This document shows positions 44,221 through 53,686 of a DNA stretch of 64,000 nt, piece after piece; the first letter of the stretch is position 1, and each line of letters opens with the position of its first letter. The stretch covers positions 1-64,000 of the forward strand of contig UBZP01000007.1 of the NCBI GenBank assembly GCA_900469965.1, read 5' to 3'. The position numbers and the translations under genes were made by a program. Source of the stretch: Hyphomicrobiales bacterium (GTDB lineage Bacteria > Pseudomonadota > Alphaproteobacteria > Rhizobiales > Rhizobiaceae). The notes under the pieces are model-generated. The model was not told the DNA's origin. It saw only the letters and a program-made list of their open reading frames with translations, and did not search any database.

Positions 44221-46332
44221 ATGGCACGCAAGAACTCAAAGCCCGCAGGTGACATCGCGACCGTTCACGACCAACAGCTTCATCGGGGAAAGGGCGGCGA
44301 GCTCCATCAGCTTGCGGAAGACGGACAGGACGTGCTGACGACCGCATTGGGTACGCCGGTTGATGACGACCAGAACACGCTCCGCGTCGGAGCGCGCGGC
44401 CCGGCACTGATAGAAGATTTCCACTTCCGCGAGAAGATCTTTCATTTCGACCACGAACGGATCCCTGAACGCGTCGTGCACGCGCGTGGCTATGGTGCGC
44501 ATGGGTACTTCGAAACCTATGAATCTCTGGCGCACTACACGAAAGCAGATTTTCTGCAACGTCCTGGCGAGAGGACACCAGCTTTTGTCCGCTTCTCTAC
44601 TGTCGCTGGAAGCAAGGGATCATTCGACCTTGCAAGAGACGTGCGCGGCTTCGCCGTTAAGCTTTATACGCAAGAAGGTAACTGGGACCTAGTGGGAAAC
44701 AACATTCCGGTCTTTTTCATACAGGACGCGATCAAGTTTCCCGACATCATTCATGCGGTGAAGCCCGAACCGGATCGAGCCTATCCGCAGGCGCAGTCAG
44801 CTCATGACAATTTCTGGGATTTTATCAGTCTGACGCCCGAAAGCATGCATATGATCATGTGGGTCATGTCGGACAGGGCGATTCCGCGTTCATTTCGCTT
44901 CATGGAAGGCTTTGGTGTCCACACCTTCCGATTCATCAATGCCAAGGATGAATCCACCTTTGTGAAGTTCCACTGGAAACCCAAACTCGGCCTTCAGTCG
45001 GTGGTCTGGAACGAGGCGGTGAAGATCAATGGAGCGGACCCTGATTTCCATCGGCGCGATTTGTGGCAGGCTATTCAATCCGGCAACTTCCCGGAGTGGG
45101 AACTCTGCGTGCAACTGTTCGACCAGGAATTTGCAGACAACTTCGAGTTCGATATTCTTGATCCAACCAAGATTATTCCCGAAGAGCTCCTGCCCGTTCA
45201 GCCAATCGGGCGGCTGGTCCTCGACCGCATGCCCGAGAATTTTTTCGCCGAAACCGAGCAGGTCGCGTTCATGACCCAGAACGTCCCCCCGGGCATCGGC
45301 TTCAGCAACGACCCGCTGCTTCAGGGGCGCAACTTTTCCTATCTCGATACGCAGTTAAAGCGTCTGGGAAGCACCAACTTCACCCATCTGCCGATCAATG
45401 CCCCGAAGTGTCCGTTCCACAATTTCCAGCAGGATGGGCACATGGCGATGAGAAATCCCAAAGGCCGTGTAAATTATCAGCCCAACTCATGGGGGGAGGG
45501 ACCGCGGGAGTCGCCCACGGCGGGCTACCGCCATTTCCCCTCCGAAGAAGCTGGCCAGAAGGTTCGGCTGCGGCCGGAGAGCTTTGCCGATCATTATAGC
45601 CAGGCGCGCCAGTTCTTCATCAGCCAGACATTGCCCGAGCAGCGGCACATCGCCATGGCACTGATATTCGAGCTAAGCAAGGTCGAAACCCCGGCTATCC
45701 GCGAACGAATGGTGTCCCATCTTCTTAACATCGATGAGACGCTCGCCGGAAAAGTCGCCCTCGGCCTCGGCATTGTCGAACTACCGAAGGTTGCGGATGC
45801 TGCAGTGGAGCCCCGGCAGGACCTCGAGCCATCGCCAGCCCTCAGCATCATCGAAAACGGCCCCGACCGTTTCGAGGGACGAAAACTCGGAATGCTTGTG
45901 ACCGACGGGAGCGATGCAGGACTCGTGAAATCGTTGATGTCTGCGATCGAGCAGGAGAAGGCGGTTGTCGAAATTATCGCGCCGAAGATTGGAGGGGTCA
46001 CGCTTTCCGACGGGACGTTTCTTCCCGCCCAGCAGATGATCGATGGCGGGCCATCGGTTCTCTACGATGCCGTGGCGCTACTTCCCGGCCCAGACATGGT
46101 TGCTGACATTGCCAACGAGGCGACAGTGCGCGATTTCGTTGCCGACGCCTATGCCCACTGCAAGTTCATAGGCTATGTCAACGCAGCCGCTCCGCTCTTC
46201 GAAAAGGCAGGCATCGATGATCTCGACGAGGGAACCATCGAGCTCGCTGATGACGATACTGTCGAAGGTTTTGTCGGCGAGCTGGGCAAACTGAGGGTCT
46301 GGGCGAGAGAGCCCGCGACAAAGCTAAGCTAG
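44221..46332 (+). CDS. katE: Large-subunit catalase (KatE/HPII type)
   Basis: The 703-aa protein is a clade-2 catalase. The catalytic His is in [16 protein letters not shown] (about residue 86), the distal Asn in [12 protein letters not shown] (about residue 160), and the heme-ligand Tyr in [14 protein letters not shown] (about residue 373). A C-terminal class-I-amidotransferase-like domain ([17 protein letters not shown]) is present, as in E. coli HPII. It breaks down hydrogen peroxide in the cytoplasm. The promoter 29 bases upstream puts it under the general stress sigma factor, the usual control of KatE in this group. Confidence 0.97.
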   Translation: MARKNSKPAGDIATVHDQQLHRGKGGELHQLAEDGQDVLTTALGTPVDDDQNTLRVGARGPALIEDFHFREKIFHFDHERIPERVVHARGYGAHGYFETYESLAHYTKADFLQRPGERTPAFVRFSTVAGSKGSFDLARDVRGFAVKLYTQEGNWDLVGNNIPVFFIQDAIKFPDIIHAVKPEPDRAYPQAQSAHDNFWDFISLTPESMHMIMWVMSDRAIPRSFRFMEGFGVHTFRFINAKDESTFVKFHWKPKLGLQSVVWNEAVKINGADPDFHRRDLWQAIQSGNFPEWELCVQLFDQEFADNFEFDILDPTKIIPEELLPVQPIGRLVLDRMPENFFAETEQVAFMTQNVPPGIGFSNDPLLQGRNFSYLDTQLKRLGSTNFTHLPINAPKCPFHNFQQDGHMAMRNPKGRVNYQPNSWGEGPRESPTAGYRHFPSEEAGQKVRLRPESFADHYSQARQFFISQTLPEQRHIAMALIFELSKVETPAIRERMVSHLLNIDETLAGKVALGLGIVELPKVADAAVEPRQDLEPSPALSIIENGPDRFEGRKLGMLVTDGSDAGLVKSLMSAIEQEKAVVEIIAPKIGGVTLSDGTFLPAQQMIDGGPSVLYDAVALLPGPDMVADIANEATVRDFVADAYAHCKFIGYVNAAAPLFEKAGIDDLDEGTIELADDDTVEGFVGELGKLRVWAREPATKLS

Positions 46333-46538
46333 CGGAATTATCGGGCGTTGCTTCATATCGGATCCTCACGGGAGCTGGGGTCCGGTGCGTGAGGGCCGTG
46401 CCGGTCTGGTCTCCCCGGAGGCGACACCGCCCGCCAGCCTTGATCGTCCATTAGGAGGCATGTATATAAAGGGACAGCAGGATATTGTGGTTGGCTAACC
46501 GACGTTGCCGAGGCTCATGCCATCCTGGAGTTTATCCG

Positions 46539-47129
46539 GTGCGACTACTGCCACTTTCTTTCGCTCTGCTTCTCTGCTTGCCGGCCCCCGTACCCGCAGG
46601 TCCGCTTCATGACGCCGCACGACAGGGCGACGTAGCGACAATCGCGGGATTGCTAGACAAGGGCGCCGATCCATCCGAGCTTGACGAAAGCGGCGAGCCG
46701 GCCCTGATTATCGCAGCACTTTCCGGCCATACCGAGGTACTGGCGCTGCTGCTCGAGCGCGGGGCAGATATCGATATCCGCAACAAGGGCGGTCTGACAG
46801 CCCTGCACGCGGCCACCTATGCCGGCAGGATGGACGTCGTGGAAATGCTGGTGGCAAAGGGTGCCGACGTGAACGATGCCCGGAACTTTTATCAAATGAC
46901 GCCCCTGCATGGAGCGGCGGAAGAGGGGCACACTGACGTGGTCGCTTTCCTTCTCACGCGCAACATCAATATCGAGGCAAAGGAACGAAACGGCTACACG
47001 CCTCTCACACAGGCAGGATGGCGATCGCACTGGGACGCAGCCGATCTTCTTCTAAAGGCCGGGGCGAAATGCCAGAAGGCCGAGATCGTGGGCAACTGGC
47101 TCTATACGGAGTGTACCAAACGAAAATGA
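46539..47129 (+). CDS. Exported ankyrin-repeat protein
   Basis: The 196-aa protein (GTG start) has a signal peptide (RLLPLSFALLLCLPAPVPAG) and then about four ankyrin repeats, e.g. LHDAARQGDVATIAGLLDKGAD, HTEVLALLLERGADI, LHAATYAGRMDVVEMLVAKGADV and PLHGAAEEGHTDVVAFLL. It should fold as a repeat scaffold in the periplasm. GTG at 46539 gives a clean signal peptide; the frame extends to 46485. The YHS gene follows 34 bases later, so the pair may be one operon. Confidence 0.85.
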   Translation: MRLLPLSFALLLCLPAPVPAGPLHDAARQGDVATIAGLLDKGADPSELDESGEPALIIAALSGHTEVLALLLERGADIDIRNKGGLTALHAATYAGRMDVVEMLVAKGADVNDARNFYQMTPLHGAAEEGHTDVVAFLLTRNINIEAKERNGYTPLTQAGWRSHWDAADLLLKAGAKCQKAEIVGNWLYTECTKRK

Positions 47130-47163
47130 TCCGGGCCCGGCAGGCGCCGGAAAGGAGGCTGGC

Positions 47164-47661
47164 ATGCGCTTAAAGAGTTTGATCGCAGCGGTCCTCATTG
47201 GAGGCTGCTCGCTATCGTGGCCTGTGTTTGCGGAAAATCTCGTCAACACCGGCTATTTCGGTGATCTGGCGATCAAGGGATATGACCCGGTTGCTTACTT
47301 CAACCAGAACAAGGCCGTCGAAGGCTCGCCTAACTTTACCTATCGATGGCTCGGCGCGACATGGCAGTTCACTAGTGCGGAAAACCGTGATCTGTTTGCG
47401 AAAGAACCGACGAGATACGCGCCGCAATATGGCGGCTATTGTGCCGATGGGGTCTCCTTAGGTACGGTCACCACCAACATCGATCCCAAGGCATGGCGGA
47501 TCATCGATGGCAAGCTGTATCTCTCCTACGATCCCGGTGCGGCGGAGGGGTTTGCCACGAACCCCACCAAATTGCCCGATTCCCAGCAGCATTGGAGCGA
47601 GGTTGAACAAACCCTCGTAACCGAAAAGGCTGGGATTGACTGGCGCCACGCACCGCGTTGA
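47164..47661 (+). CDS. Exported YHS-domain protein
   Basis: The 165-aa protein has a signal peptide (MRLKSLIAAVLIGGCSLSWPVFAEN) and then the YHS-type region YFGDLAIKGYDPVAYFNQNKAVEG... YGGYCADGVSLG. This class of periplasmic YHS protein is common in proteobacteria with unknown role; metal binding by the YHS region has been suggested. AAGGAGG precedes the ATG. It follows the ankyrin gene and may act with it. Confidence 0.88.
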   Translation: MRLKSLIAAVLIGGCSLSWPVFAENLVNTGYFGDLAIKGYDPVAYFNQNKAVEGSPNFTYRWLGATWQFTSAENRDLFAKEPTRYAPQYGGYCADGVSLGTVTTNIDPKAWRIIDGKLYLSYDPGAAEGFATNPTKLPDSQQHWSEVEQTLVTEKAGIDWRHAPR

Positions 47662-47688
47662 GCCGCATCTGGCGTCGCAGGCGTTTTG

Positions 47689-49896
47689 TCAGGGGTCGGG
47701 CGAGAAATACTTTGCAGCCTGAGGCGTGACGTGTAGGTAGCGCATGTCGGGATGGAGCTTGTCGTCGTTACGCAGCACGTAACCGCAGACCATGCGGTCG
47801 AGGAAATATCCGTCGAACTGTTCGCATAGTAGACTGCCGTCAACCTTCGCCTTGCCGGTGATGCTCGTATGGGCCGTGCGGTAGGCTGTATCTCCCCTGG
47901 CGTCGAAATATTGCACGAACTCTGTGCCGTTGTGATGCCGCCCCAGCCACGTCTTGTTTTCGAGCAGGCGGCGCAGTTCGTGGCCACCGAGGCGCTTAGA
48001 ACCCTCCGTCTGGATGCCGAAGGGCCAGGCGGTCAGCCCGGCAGCCCGAAGATGTTCGAGGTGACGATCCAGGTCCTGCGCGGGCCAGTAGTCATAGAGG
48101 TGACGATAGTAGGTCAGGTTCGCCTCGGGAAACAGTGCTTGTAGCCTCCCAGCTTCTTCCCTTGCCGAGACTTCATTACCGGCTGCCGCATAGGCGGCGG
48201 CGAGATACTCATGCAGGGTCTCCGAAGTCTCGAGCTCCTGCTGGATGTTGTCGAACAGCTTGATCGCCTTATTGTTTTCCTGAGCGACATAGAGGACCAT
48301 GCCGGCAAGAAGCTGAAAGCTCGCAGCTGGGGTTGGATCGAGACGGAGGGCATGTTCCACCTCCGTGGTTGCCTCACGGTGACGACCGGTCAGAGCGAGT
48401 ACGAGACCGAGATTGGCGTGGGCCTCGGCGTCGTTTGGCGCTGCGAGGGTGGCGCGGTTTGCTGATACGATTGCCTCGTCTGCATGGCCGTCGACCAGTT
48501 GCAGAAGCGCCAAGACACTGTGCGCCCGTGCGTTTTCCCGATCGATGTTCAGTGCCTTGCCTGCAGCGTCATAGGCGATCTTTCTTGCTACAGCTGCTGA
48601 CCAGATATAGTTGTGGTCGTTGCGCCAGACGTCAACAGCAATGCGTGCGATGCCCGCGTGCGCGTCAGCGAACCGCGGGTCCAGATCGATCGCCTTTTGA
48701 TAGTATGAGAGAGCTTGCCGGTAGGTCTGGACGTTGCCATAGCTCGCTCCTTGCTGCTCGGCGCGCATGTAGTAGTCGTAGGCTTCGAGGTTATCGGTGG
48801 GAATGCGTTCAATCTGGTCGCGCTCGCCGTCGCTGATCCGTACCTCCAGAGCGGAGATGATCTTGCCGATCACATCATCCTGGACGGCAAACAAGTCGGT
48901 AATCTGACGATCGTACCGTTCGGCCCAGAGCGAGAGGCCCGACATCGCATCGAGAAGTTTGACGTTGATGCGAAGGTTGATGCCCGCGCGCTGCAGACTG
49001 CCTTCGATAATATACTGTACCCCCAGTTTTCCCGCAGCAGACTGAACCGCCCCGCTCTCGTCAGCGGCTGCAGTGGCCGAGTGGCGAGCGATTACAAACA
49101 GACCCGCGACTTTGGACAGTTGTGTAATAAGGTCGTCGGTCAGACCCCTGGCCAGATAGTCCTGTTCCTTGTCGCCCGTGACGTTGATGAACGGCAATAC
49201 CGCGACCGAGGGTTTCTCCGGGAGGGGATAGGCCAGACGCTCCTGAACCGGCTGAGGGGCAATTTGCTGCCAGGGCGCCCACAAGACCAGACCGCCTGCC
49301 AGAATGAGGGCCAAAAGCAGGGCACCGGCAAGCAGCCGCTTCCATACCTGACGCGGTGGCCATGGTGCGATTGGCGCCGACGCATCCAGTTTCACGAGGT
49401 AGACCCGGACGCGCTCCTCGATATTCTTGACGCGTTGTAGGCCGAGATCGACAAACTGAGCGTCCGTCTTGCCTCGCACCTGTTCGTAGGCGCTCCCAGA
49501 GACGGCGATGCCGCCTGGATCCGACAACGCCTGCAGCCTGGCGGCGATGTTCACGCCGGTGCCGTGAATGTCTTCACCCTCGGCAATGACGTCGCCAAGC
49601 GTGATGCCAATGCGAAAGATCATACGTCGATCGGCCGGAACTTCGCTTTCTGTCCGCCGCTTGACTTCCTGTACGGCGATTGCGCAGCGCAATGCGTCGA
49701 TGACGCTGCGAAATTCGATCAGCAAGCCGTCGCCCATCGTCTTGACTAACCGGCCGTGATAACGGGTAAGGTTTGGCTCGAACACCTCGGCGAGGTCACG
49801 CCTGAAGTGCGCACGCGTTCCCTCCTCGTCGGTCGAGCTCAACCGGCTGTATCCTACGACGTCAGCGATCATCACGGCTGCAAGGTGGCGCTCCAT
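47689..49896 (-). CDS. Adenylate cyclase-domain protein with TolB-like and TPR parts
   Basis: The 735-aa protein has an N-terminal class III cyclase domain: HLAAVMIADVVGYSRLSSTDEEGT (metal Asp about residue 12) and KTMGDGLLIEF (about residue 55) with RIGITLGDV (second metal site). One transmembrane helix follows (LLAGALLLALILAGGLVLW, about residues 188-207), then a TolB-like fold (KPSVAVLPFINVTGDKEQDYLARGLTDDL) and TPR repeats (YYQKAIDLDPRFADAHAGIA, NDAEAHANLGLVL). Rhizobia have many of this layout; some make cAMP and some are inactive. It is single on the minus strand. Confidence 0.92.
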   Translation of the reverse strand: MERHLAAVMIADVVGYSRLSSTDEEGTRAHFRRDLAEVFEPNLTRYHGRLVKTMGDGLLIEFRSVIDALRCAIAVQEVKRRTESEVPADRRMIFRIGITLGDVIAEGEDIHGTGVNIAARLQALSDPGGIAVSGSAYEQVRGKTDAQFVDLGLQRVKNIEERVRVYLVKLDASAPIAPWPPRQVWKRLLAGALLLALILAGGLVLWAPWQQIAPQPVQERLAYPLPEKPSVAVLPFINVTGDKEQDYLARGLTDDLITQLSKVAGLFVIARHSATAAADESGAVQSAAGKLGVQYIIEGSLQRAGINLRINVKLLDAMSGLSLWAERYDRQITDLFAVQDDVIGKIISALEVRISDGERDQIERIPTDNLEAYDYYMRAEQQGASYGNVQTYRQALSYYQKAIDLDPRFADAHAGIARIAVDVWRNDHNYIWSAAVARKIAYDAAGKALNIDRENARAHSVLALLQLVDGHADEAIVSANRATLAAPNDAEAHANLGLVLALTGRHREATTEVEHALRLDPTPAASFQLLAGMVLYVAQENNKAIKLFDNIQQELETSETLHEYLAAAYAAAGNEVSAREEAGRLQALFPEANLTYYRHLYDYWPAQDLDRHLEHLRAAGLTAWPFGIQTEGSKRLGGHELRRLLENKTWLGRHHNGTEFVQYFDARGDTAYRTAHTSITGKAKVDGSLLCEQFDGYFLDRMVCGYVLRNDDKLHPDMRYLHVTPQAAKYFSPDP

Positions 49897-50231
49897 CCAC
49901 AACAATCCACGAGCCTCGGTCTGACACTATGCTATCGCAGGAAAGCCTTCGGGACCATCGGCTACTCATAGCCCTGACGATCTGGCTCGTCCGTTGGAAA
50001 AAGAAGCGGTGGCGACCCGTGCCGACGGCACTACGGGCGCTTGATCGCTCCGGGGCAACAGGCGGAGCCGTTACGGGTGCTTCAGATGGCAGTATGGCGG
50101 ACCGCCTGAATTGATCGGACGGGACAAAGGTTTGAGGGAAGACATAAGATGCGCCGCGGCTATGCACCGTTCTGAGACGCCTATGCGGATCCGCGAGGCG
50201 AACAGTCGCCTCGCGGTGGCTATTCTGGTTG
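49897..50231. other. Stretch without a supported gene
   Basis: The start region of the cyclase gene plus about 300 bases with no recognised gene or promoter motif. Confidence 0.35.
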
Positions 50232-50723
50232 TCAGGCAGCCTTCACATTAGCAGCCGTGGTCGCCAGGGCGGTGAGCTTTTTGTCTGTGGCTTCCTCTTC
50301 GGCCAGGTTCTGTTTCAGGAGGGGAACCGCATCCTTCAAGCCGAGCTGGTTCGCCCAAGCGATCAAAGTGCCGTAGCGGGCGATTTCGTAGTGCTCGACA
50401 GCCTGGGCAGAAGAAATAAGCCCAGCATCAAGGGCGAGCGAGTCCTTGAACTCCTCCATGATCTCCTGGCTCTCGCCGATCAATCCCTGAATCGCCTCGC
50501 AGGTTTTTCCACGGGGCGGTTTGCCGAGAATTTCAAAAACCTGTTCGAGCCGTTCGATCTGGCCCTGAGTTTCGTCGCGGTGTTGAAGGAAGCTGGCCTT
50601 GCCTTCTTCTGACTGGGCCGCGCGTGCCATTTTCGGCAGGGCCTTCAGGATCTGCTTCTCGGCATAATAGATGTCCTTGACGGTATCCAGAAAGAGATCA
50701 TTTAGTGTTTTCTCGGTGGGCAT
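50232..50723 (-). CDS. DUF892 (YciE/YciF-type) ferritin-like protein
   Basis: The 163-aa protein begins MPTEKTLNDLFLDTVKDIYYAEKQILKALPKMARAA and continues with helices of the DUF892 four-helix bundle (KASFLQHRDETQGQIERLEQVFEILG, VEHYEIARYGTLIAWANQLGL, LKQNLAEEEATDKKLTALA). Members bind metal pairs via Glu/His and are stress proteins of unknown reaction. AAGGAGG lies 6 bases before the ATG at 50723. A GGAAC-N18-TT promoter lies 34 bases upstream. Confidence 0.93.
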   Translation of the reverse strand: MPTEKTLNDLFLDTVKDIYYAEKQILKALPKMARAAQSEEGKASFLQHRDETQGQIERLEQVFEILGKPPRGKTCEAIQGLIGESQEIMEEFKDSLALDAGLISSAQAVEHYEIARYGTLIAWANQLGLKDAVPLLKQNLAEEEATDKKLTALATTAANVKAA

Positions 50724-50756
50724 TCTATCCTCCTTGTTCAATGCATGCTCTGTTGG

Positions 50757-50781
50757 AACCCGTGAACGTTCGGCTTGTTCC
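50757..50781 (-). promoter_or_regulatory. EcfG-type stress promoter (GGAAC-N18-TT), nearly palindromic
   Basis: GGAAC on the minus strand (50781-50777), 18 bases, TT (50758-50757). The same stretch read on the plus strand also matches, because both ends are GGAAC/GTTCC. It serves the DUF892 gene; a plus-strand transcript would meet no known gene. Confidence 0.7.
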
Positions 50782-50881
50782 CTGCGCTGGCGCATGCCGC
50801 CAACCGGCGATAGCAGAGATGCCCTAAGGTGTTCCGCAGGGTCGAAGTCGAGACTAGCGCAAGCAGATTGAATTCTGCGCT

Positions 50882-50959
50882 CTATACCAGAAAGATCACC
50901 AGGATAACGAACAGCATCGCAGCGCCAAACATCGACAGTTCAATAAACTTGTCATACAT
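50882..50959 (-). CDS. 25-aa single-span membrane microprotein
   Basis: The gene encodes MYDKFIELSMFGAAML followed by a hydrophobic end (FVILVIFLV). It has a GGAGG site 7 bases before the ATG and a GGAAC-N18-TT promoter at 51004-51028. It closely resembles the 23-aa protein at 60220-60291 in start (M-x-D-x-F-V/I-ELS-x-x-G-x-AML), promoter and ribosome binding site. Such conserved features make it a real gene although shorter than annotation limits. It would span the inner membrane once. Confidence 0.75.
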   Translation of the reverse strand: MYDKFIELSMFGAAMLFVILVIFLV

Positions 50960-51003
50960 CCGGTATCCTCCGTCGCAGCGTTCCGAGCGAGGCGATCGCT
51001 CTA

Positions 51004-51028
51004 AACGCCTCTGAGAAGAGGAAGTTCC
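51004..51028 (-). promoter_or_regulatory. EcfG-type stress promoter (GGAAC-N18-TT)
   Basis: GGAAC on the minus strand (51028-51024), 18 bases, TT (51005-51004), in the form CGTT. It reads toward the 25-aa membrane microprotein at 50959. Confidence 0.7.
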
Positions 51029-51193
51029 AGAGCAAAATCCACTCTCCGGTCGGATGCGAGGCGCGGCCTGAACGCGCGCAACGGCTGGCAAGCCCAAAGG
51101 GCGACGAATAGACACTTCGGTCCGTGCCGCCTTTGGTGCCAACCTTGTTTGTGCTCGCTGTCACAACGCGAACGCAGTTGATGGGGACAGACT

Positions 51194-51757
51194 TTAAACG
51201 TCGATCATCCAATCAAACTTCAACCCCGACCGCAGTCTGGGCACGCTGCTTGTACCTTCCGCCTTTGTGGGAGCATCCATCTCAGCAGCAAGTTTTCGAC
51301 GCGCACGGTTGAGCCTGCTCTTGATGGTGCCGATTGCGCATCCCAGACGCGTAGCTACTTGCTCGTAGGCCATCCCTTCAAAAACAACCAGCGTTATAAC
51401 CTCCTGACCCTCCTGACTGATCCTCCCGAAGGCTTCTTCAAGCTGCCGGCCAAGAACGTGCCATTCCTGGCGAGGCATGACCGCCGAAGCGAGAAGCTGA
51501 CAGTCCAAGCCTGGACACTCTCGCCGCGAAAGCTTCAGCCGCGTCAGAAAAGTATTGCGCATGATGGTAAATAACCAAGACTTTAAATGCGTCCCTGGCT
51601 GATACTGATCGATTTTAGAAAGTGCCTTGACCAGGGTTTCCTGCACCAGATCATCAGCGTCGTTTGGGTCGTGAGCAAACGTGCGTGCAAATCGCCTCAA
51701 GATCGGCACCAGTTCGGCTATTTCGGTGGCTGTACATTCCTGTTCACGAGTACGCAT
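51194..51757 (-). CDS. ECF sigma factor, EcfG-like
   Basis: The 187-aa protein has region 2 (LVPILRRFARTFAHDPNDADDLVQETLVKALSKIDQYQPGTHLKSWLFTIMRNTF, about residues 15-70) and region 4 (ISQEGQEVITLVVFEGMAYEQVATRLGCAIGTIKSRLNRARRKL, about 111-155). The ADDLVQETLVKA start and GTxLxxWLFTIxRNTF end are typical of EcfG, the general stress sigma of alphaproteobacteria. NepR and PhyR partners are not in the window, so it is probably an additional EcfG copy. Its own promoter matches the consensus. Confidence 0.85.
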   Translation of the reverse strand: MRTREQECTATEIAELVPILRRFARTFAHDPNDADDLVQETLVKALSKIDQYQPGTHLKSWLFTIMRNTFLTRLKLSRRECPGLDCQLLASAVMPRQEWHVLGRQLEEAFGRISQEGQEVITLVVFEGMAYEQVATRLGCAIGTIKSRLNRARRKLAAEMDAPTKAEGTSSVPRLRSGLKFDWMIDV

Positions 51758-51779
51758 GACCAGTCCCTCTTTCAGCGCG

Positions 51780-51804
51780 AATGCACCGAGCAGCGTTTGG
51801 TTCC
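51780..51804 (-). promoter_or_regulatory. EcfG-type stress promoter of the sigma factor gene
   Basis: GGAAC on the minus strand (51804-51800), 18 bases, TT (51781-51780). It stands 23 bases before the sigma factor start, with AGAGGGA as ribosome binding site, and implies autoregulation. Confidence 0.7.
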
Positions 51805-51973
51805 GCGTGAGGCCGCGTGAAAAGAAAAAAGCGGTGCTTCATCCCATCGCAACTGTCAGGCTGACGCTCTTCATCTTAGGGAGGTCCATTGCATTCAAGG
51901 GGATCGATCTCCGCCGGACGGACAGTGAGGGACCGTTGGAGATGCTGGCTCCTGAGGATTCCACCATCCAGTG

Positions 51974-51998
51974 GGAACATGCGATCAATATGAAAGTT
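51974..51998 (+). promoter_or_regulatory. EcfG-type stress promoter (GGAAC-N18-TT)
   Basis: GGAAC (51974-51978), 18 bases, TT (51997-51998). It stands 24 bases before the small acidic gene at 52022. Confidence 0.72.
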
Positions 51999-52021
51999 TC
52001 CCCTGTTTGGGAGGAACGATC

Positions 52022-52255
52022 ATGCACTCAGGAACCCGTAGAACTTCGAAGAACGTCGATGATTTAGATACGTTGACAAATCGGTCCCCGACAGGCGGTA
52101 ATGTCGCAGACAGCACCGCCAGCCCTGACGATCCGTACGAGCATAGCGACGAAGCGTTGCCAGGCGATAAGGAAGAGCGGTCGATTGCCCAGGACCCATA
52201 TCGCGAGGAGGGGCGTTTTGGCGAAACTGAAGGAACGAACTCAGACCGGGAGTAA
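52022..52255 (+). CDS. Small acidic disordered protein (77 aa)
   Basis: The 77-aa protein begins MHSGTRRTSKNVDDLDTLTN and is rich in Asp, Glu, Ser and Pro (DDPYEHSDEALPGDKEERSIAQDP). No hydrophobic core is visible, so it is probably disordered, like small stress proteins. GGGAGGAACG lies before the ATG, and a stress-type promoter lies 24 bases upstream. No family recognised. Confidence 0.75.
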   Translation: MHSGTRRTSKNVDDLDTLTNRSPTGGNVADSTASPDDPYEHSDEALPGDKEERSIAQDPYREEGRFGETEGTNSDRE

Positions 52256-52407
52256 ATGCGCTCAGAAACTCCCCCGAAAGCAGCCAGACATACAGCAGAA
52301 TGAGAATGACGTAGATTTCTGTATCGTGGAAATCCGTTGGTTACCTTGTTTCGGAGCCGGCCTCTCTCCTCACTTCTAAGGGGTAGGTCGCATGATCGGT
52401 GGTGTGC

Positions 52408-52797
52408 ATGAAGTCACAAAATGCGGACGGTTCACTTTTTTTTGGCAAGCGCATCCTCGTGGTGGAGGATGATTACTTTATGGCCGACGAGACCCGTCGG
52501 AAACTGGAGAGTCTGGGAGCCACAGTGGTTGGGCCAACAGCGCACGTGGAAGATGCTTTGCAACTGCTGTCCAGCGAGCAGGTTGACGCTGCCATACTCG
52601 ACATCCACCTTGATGGCGAGCTGGTGTTTGCTGTGGCAGATAGATTGACGGAATGTTCTATTCCATTTGTATTCGCCACGGGCTACGATCCCTCCATTGT
52701 CCCCGACCGCTTTCCCGGCTTTGTTCTATGCGAGAAACCTTTTGCACTCGATAAGATTGCAAAAGCCCTCTTCGGCCGAGCGCTCGGGGAAAACTGA
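52408..52797 (+). CDS. Single-domain response regulator
   Basis: The 129-aa protein is a receiver domain only: KRILVVEDDYFMADETRRKLESLGATVVGP (acid pair EDD, about residues 15-17), phosphoacceptor Asp in DAAILDIHLDGE (about residue 60) and the Thr/Lys set in FVFATGYD and LCEKPF (about 85 and 105). It lacks the output part and the N-terminal sigma-like domain of PhyR, so it may be a phosphate sink or partner of a kinase. It sits beside a decayed copy (52905-53130). No stress-type promoter was seen. Confidence 0.93.
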   Translation: MKSQNADGSLFFGKRILVVEDDYFMADETRRKLESLGATVVGPTAHVEDALQLLSSEQVDAAILDIHLDGELVFAVADRLTECSIPFVFATGYDPSIVPDRFPGFVLCEKPFALDKIAKALFGRALGEN

Positions 52798-52904
52798 CGC
52801 ACAATCTCGCGCTGGGTCGGTCTCCTGTTTGTCTGCCACGACATACTCGTCAGTTCCCAAAGACTGAAAACTGGCTTGATGGTCACGATCAGCTCCTTGG
52901 AAGA

Positions 52905-53130
52905 CGGAGGGTGTGAAGCGCACCGGCGTCTTGTCGCGGAAGACGACGACCTGATCGCCATGGACATCGCCTTGACGCTGCGGCAAAGCGGTAGCCGGCC
53001 ACATGATCTATCCGCTTGCGGATGAACTCCAGATCCGTGGCGTGCCTTTCGTCTGGGCGACTTGCGAGCATTCGACACCTCGAGAAGCCCTTTGCCGTGA
53101 CCGCATGCGGACATTTGAGGCCGGACCAAG
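52905..53130 (+). pseudogene. Decayed response regulator
   Basis: One plus-strand frame reads RRLVAEDDDLIAMDIALTLRQ, the start of a receiver domain; another, LADELQIRGVPFVWATCEHS, gives the region around the conserved Thr. The phosphoacceptor segment is lost and the frames are broken. It is a decayed relative of the receiver gene just before it. Confidence 0.65.
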
Positions 53131-53242
53131 GGCGGTGCGCACTGCCCGGAACGCGCCCGCGACTGAGCTAGGCTTGGCCTGGTTATTCTTCGGCTGCCAC
53201 ACGCAAGTCCGAAATCCGGGCGGCGAGGTTCTGTGGAAGACG

Positions 53243-53267
53243 GGAACCTTGGCCAGCTCCGAGGGTT
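53243..53267 (+). promoter_or_regulatory. EcfG-type stress promoter (GGAAC-N18-TT)
   Basis: GGAAC (53243-53247), 18 bases, TT (53266-53267). It stands 49 bases before the gene at 53316. Confidence 0.68.
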
Positions 53268-53315
53268 TCTTGCCGGACAGGGCTTGGGGCACCCAGAATA
53301 GAAGCGGAGAGCTAC

Positions 53316-53645
53316 ATGAACCACGCCGATATGATGACATGGGAAGGAAGGTTGAATGCACACAGAAAGCTGTTGGTCTCCTTGGTGGCGCTGTTCGATT
53401 CAATTCCAGAGGCACGCGATGCGATCCGAAATATTGCCAGGGAACATGAAACGCACGGCGATCATGAGGAGGATCCTGGGATAGAGCCCGATGAAGCCTA
53501 CGCTATTCAACGTATCGCAGCGGAAGAGGTCATCGACATTATCAGGCGCGGGATGGCGCGAAGCGCCTCCTCAGGGAACCACGCCTCGAATGATCAATTG
53601 GAAATGCCAATGTCGCCCCCAGGAGCGCCGCCTGCGGAGCATTAG
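53316..53645 (+). CDS. Small hydrophilic protein, unknown function
   Basis: The 109-aa protein begins MNHADMMTWEGRLNAHRKLLVSLVALFDSIPEARDAIRNIA and continues EHETHGDHEEDPGIEPDEAYAIQRIAAEEVIDIIRRGMAR. The N-terminal and middle parts look helical; a His/Glu-rich acidic loop sits between them. GCGGAGAG lies just before the ATG. A stress-type promoter lies 49 bases upstream. No family recognised. Confidence 0.7.
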   Translation: MNHADMMTWEGRLNAHRKLLVSLVALFDSIPEARDAIRNIAREHETHGDHEEDPGIEPDEAYAIQRIAAEEVIDIIRRGMARSASSGNHASNDQLEMPMSPPGAPPAEH

Positions 53646-53686
53646 CATAGCCCTGGAGCTGGGGCTCTCCGCTGAACTGGACATCA

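Noticed and set aside
53575-53599. GGAAC-N18-TT near the 3' end of the gene at 53316
   Set aside because: Inside a coding sequence, and the next genes are on the other strand; a chance match.
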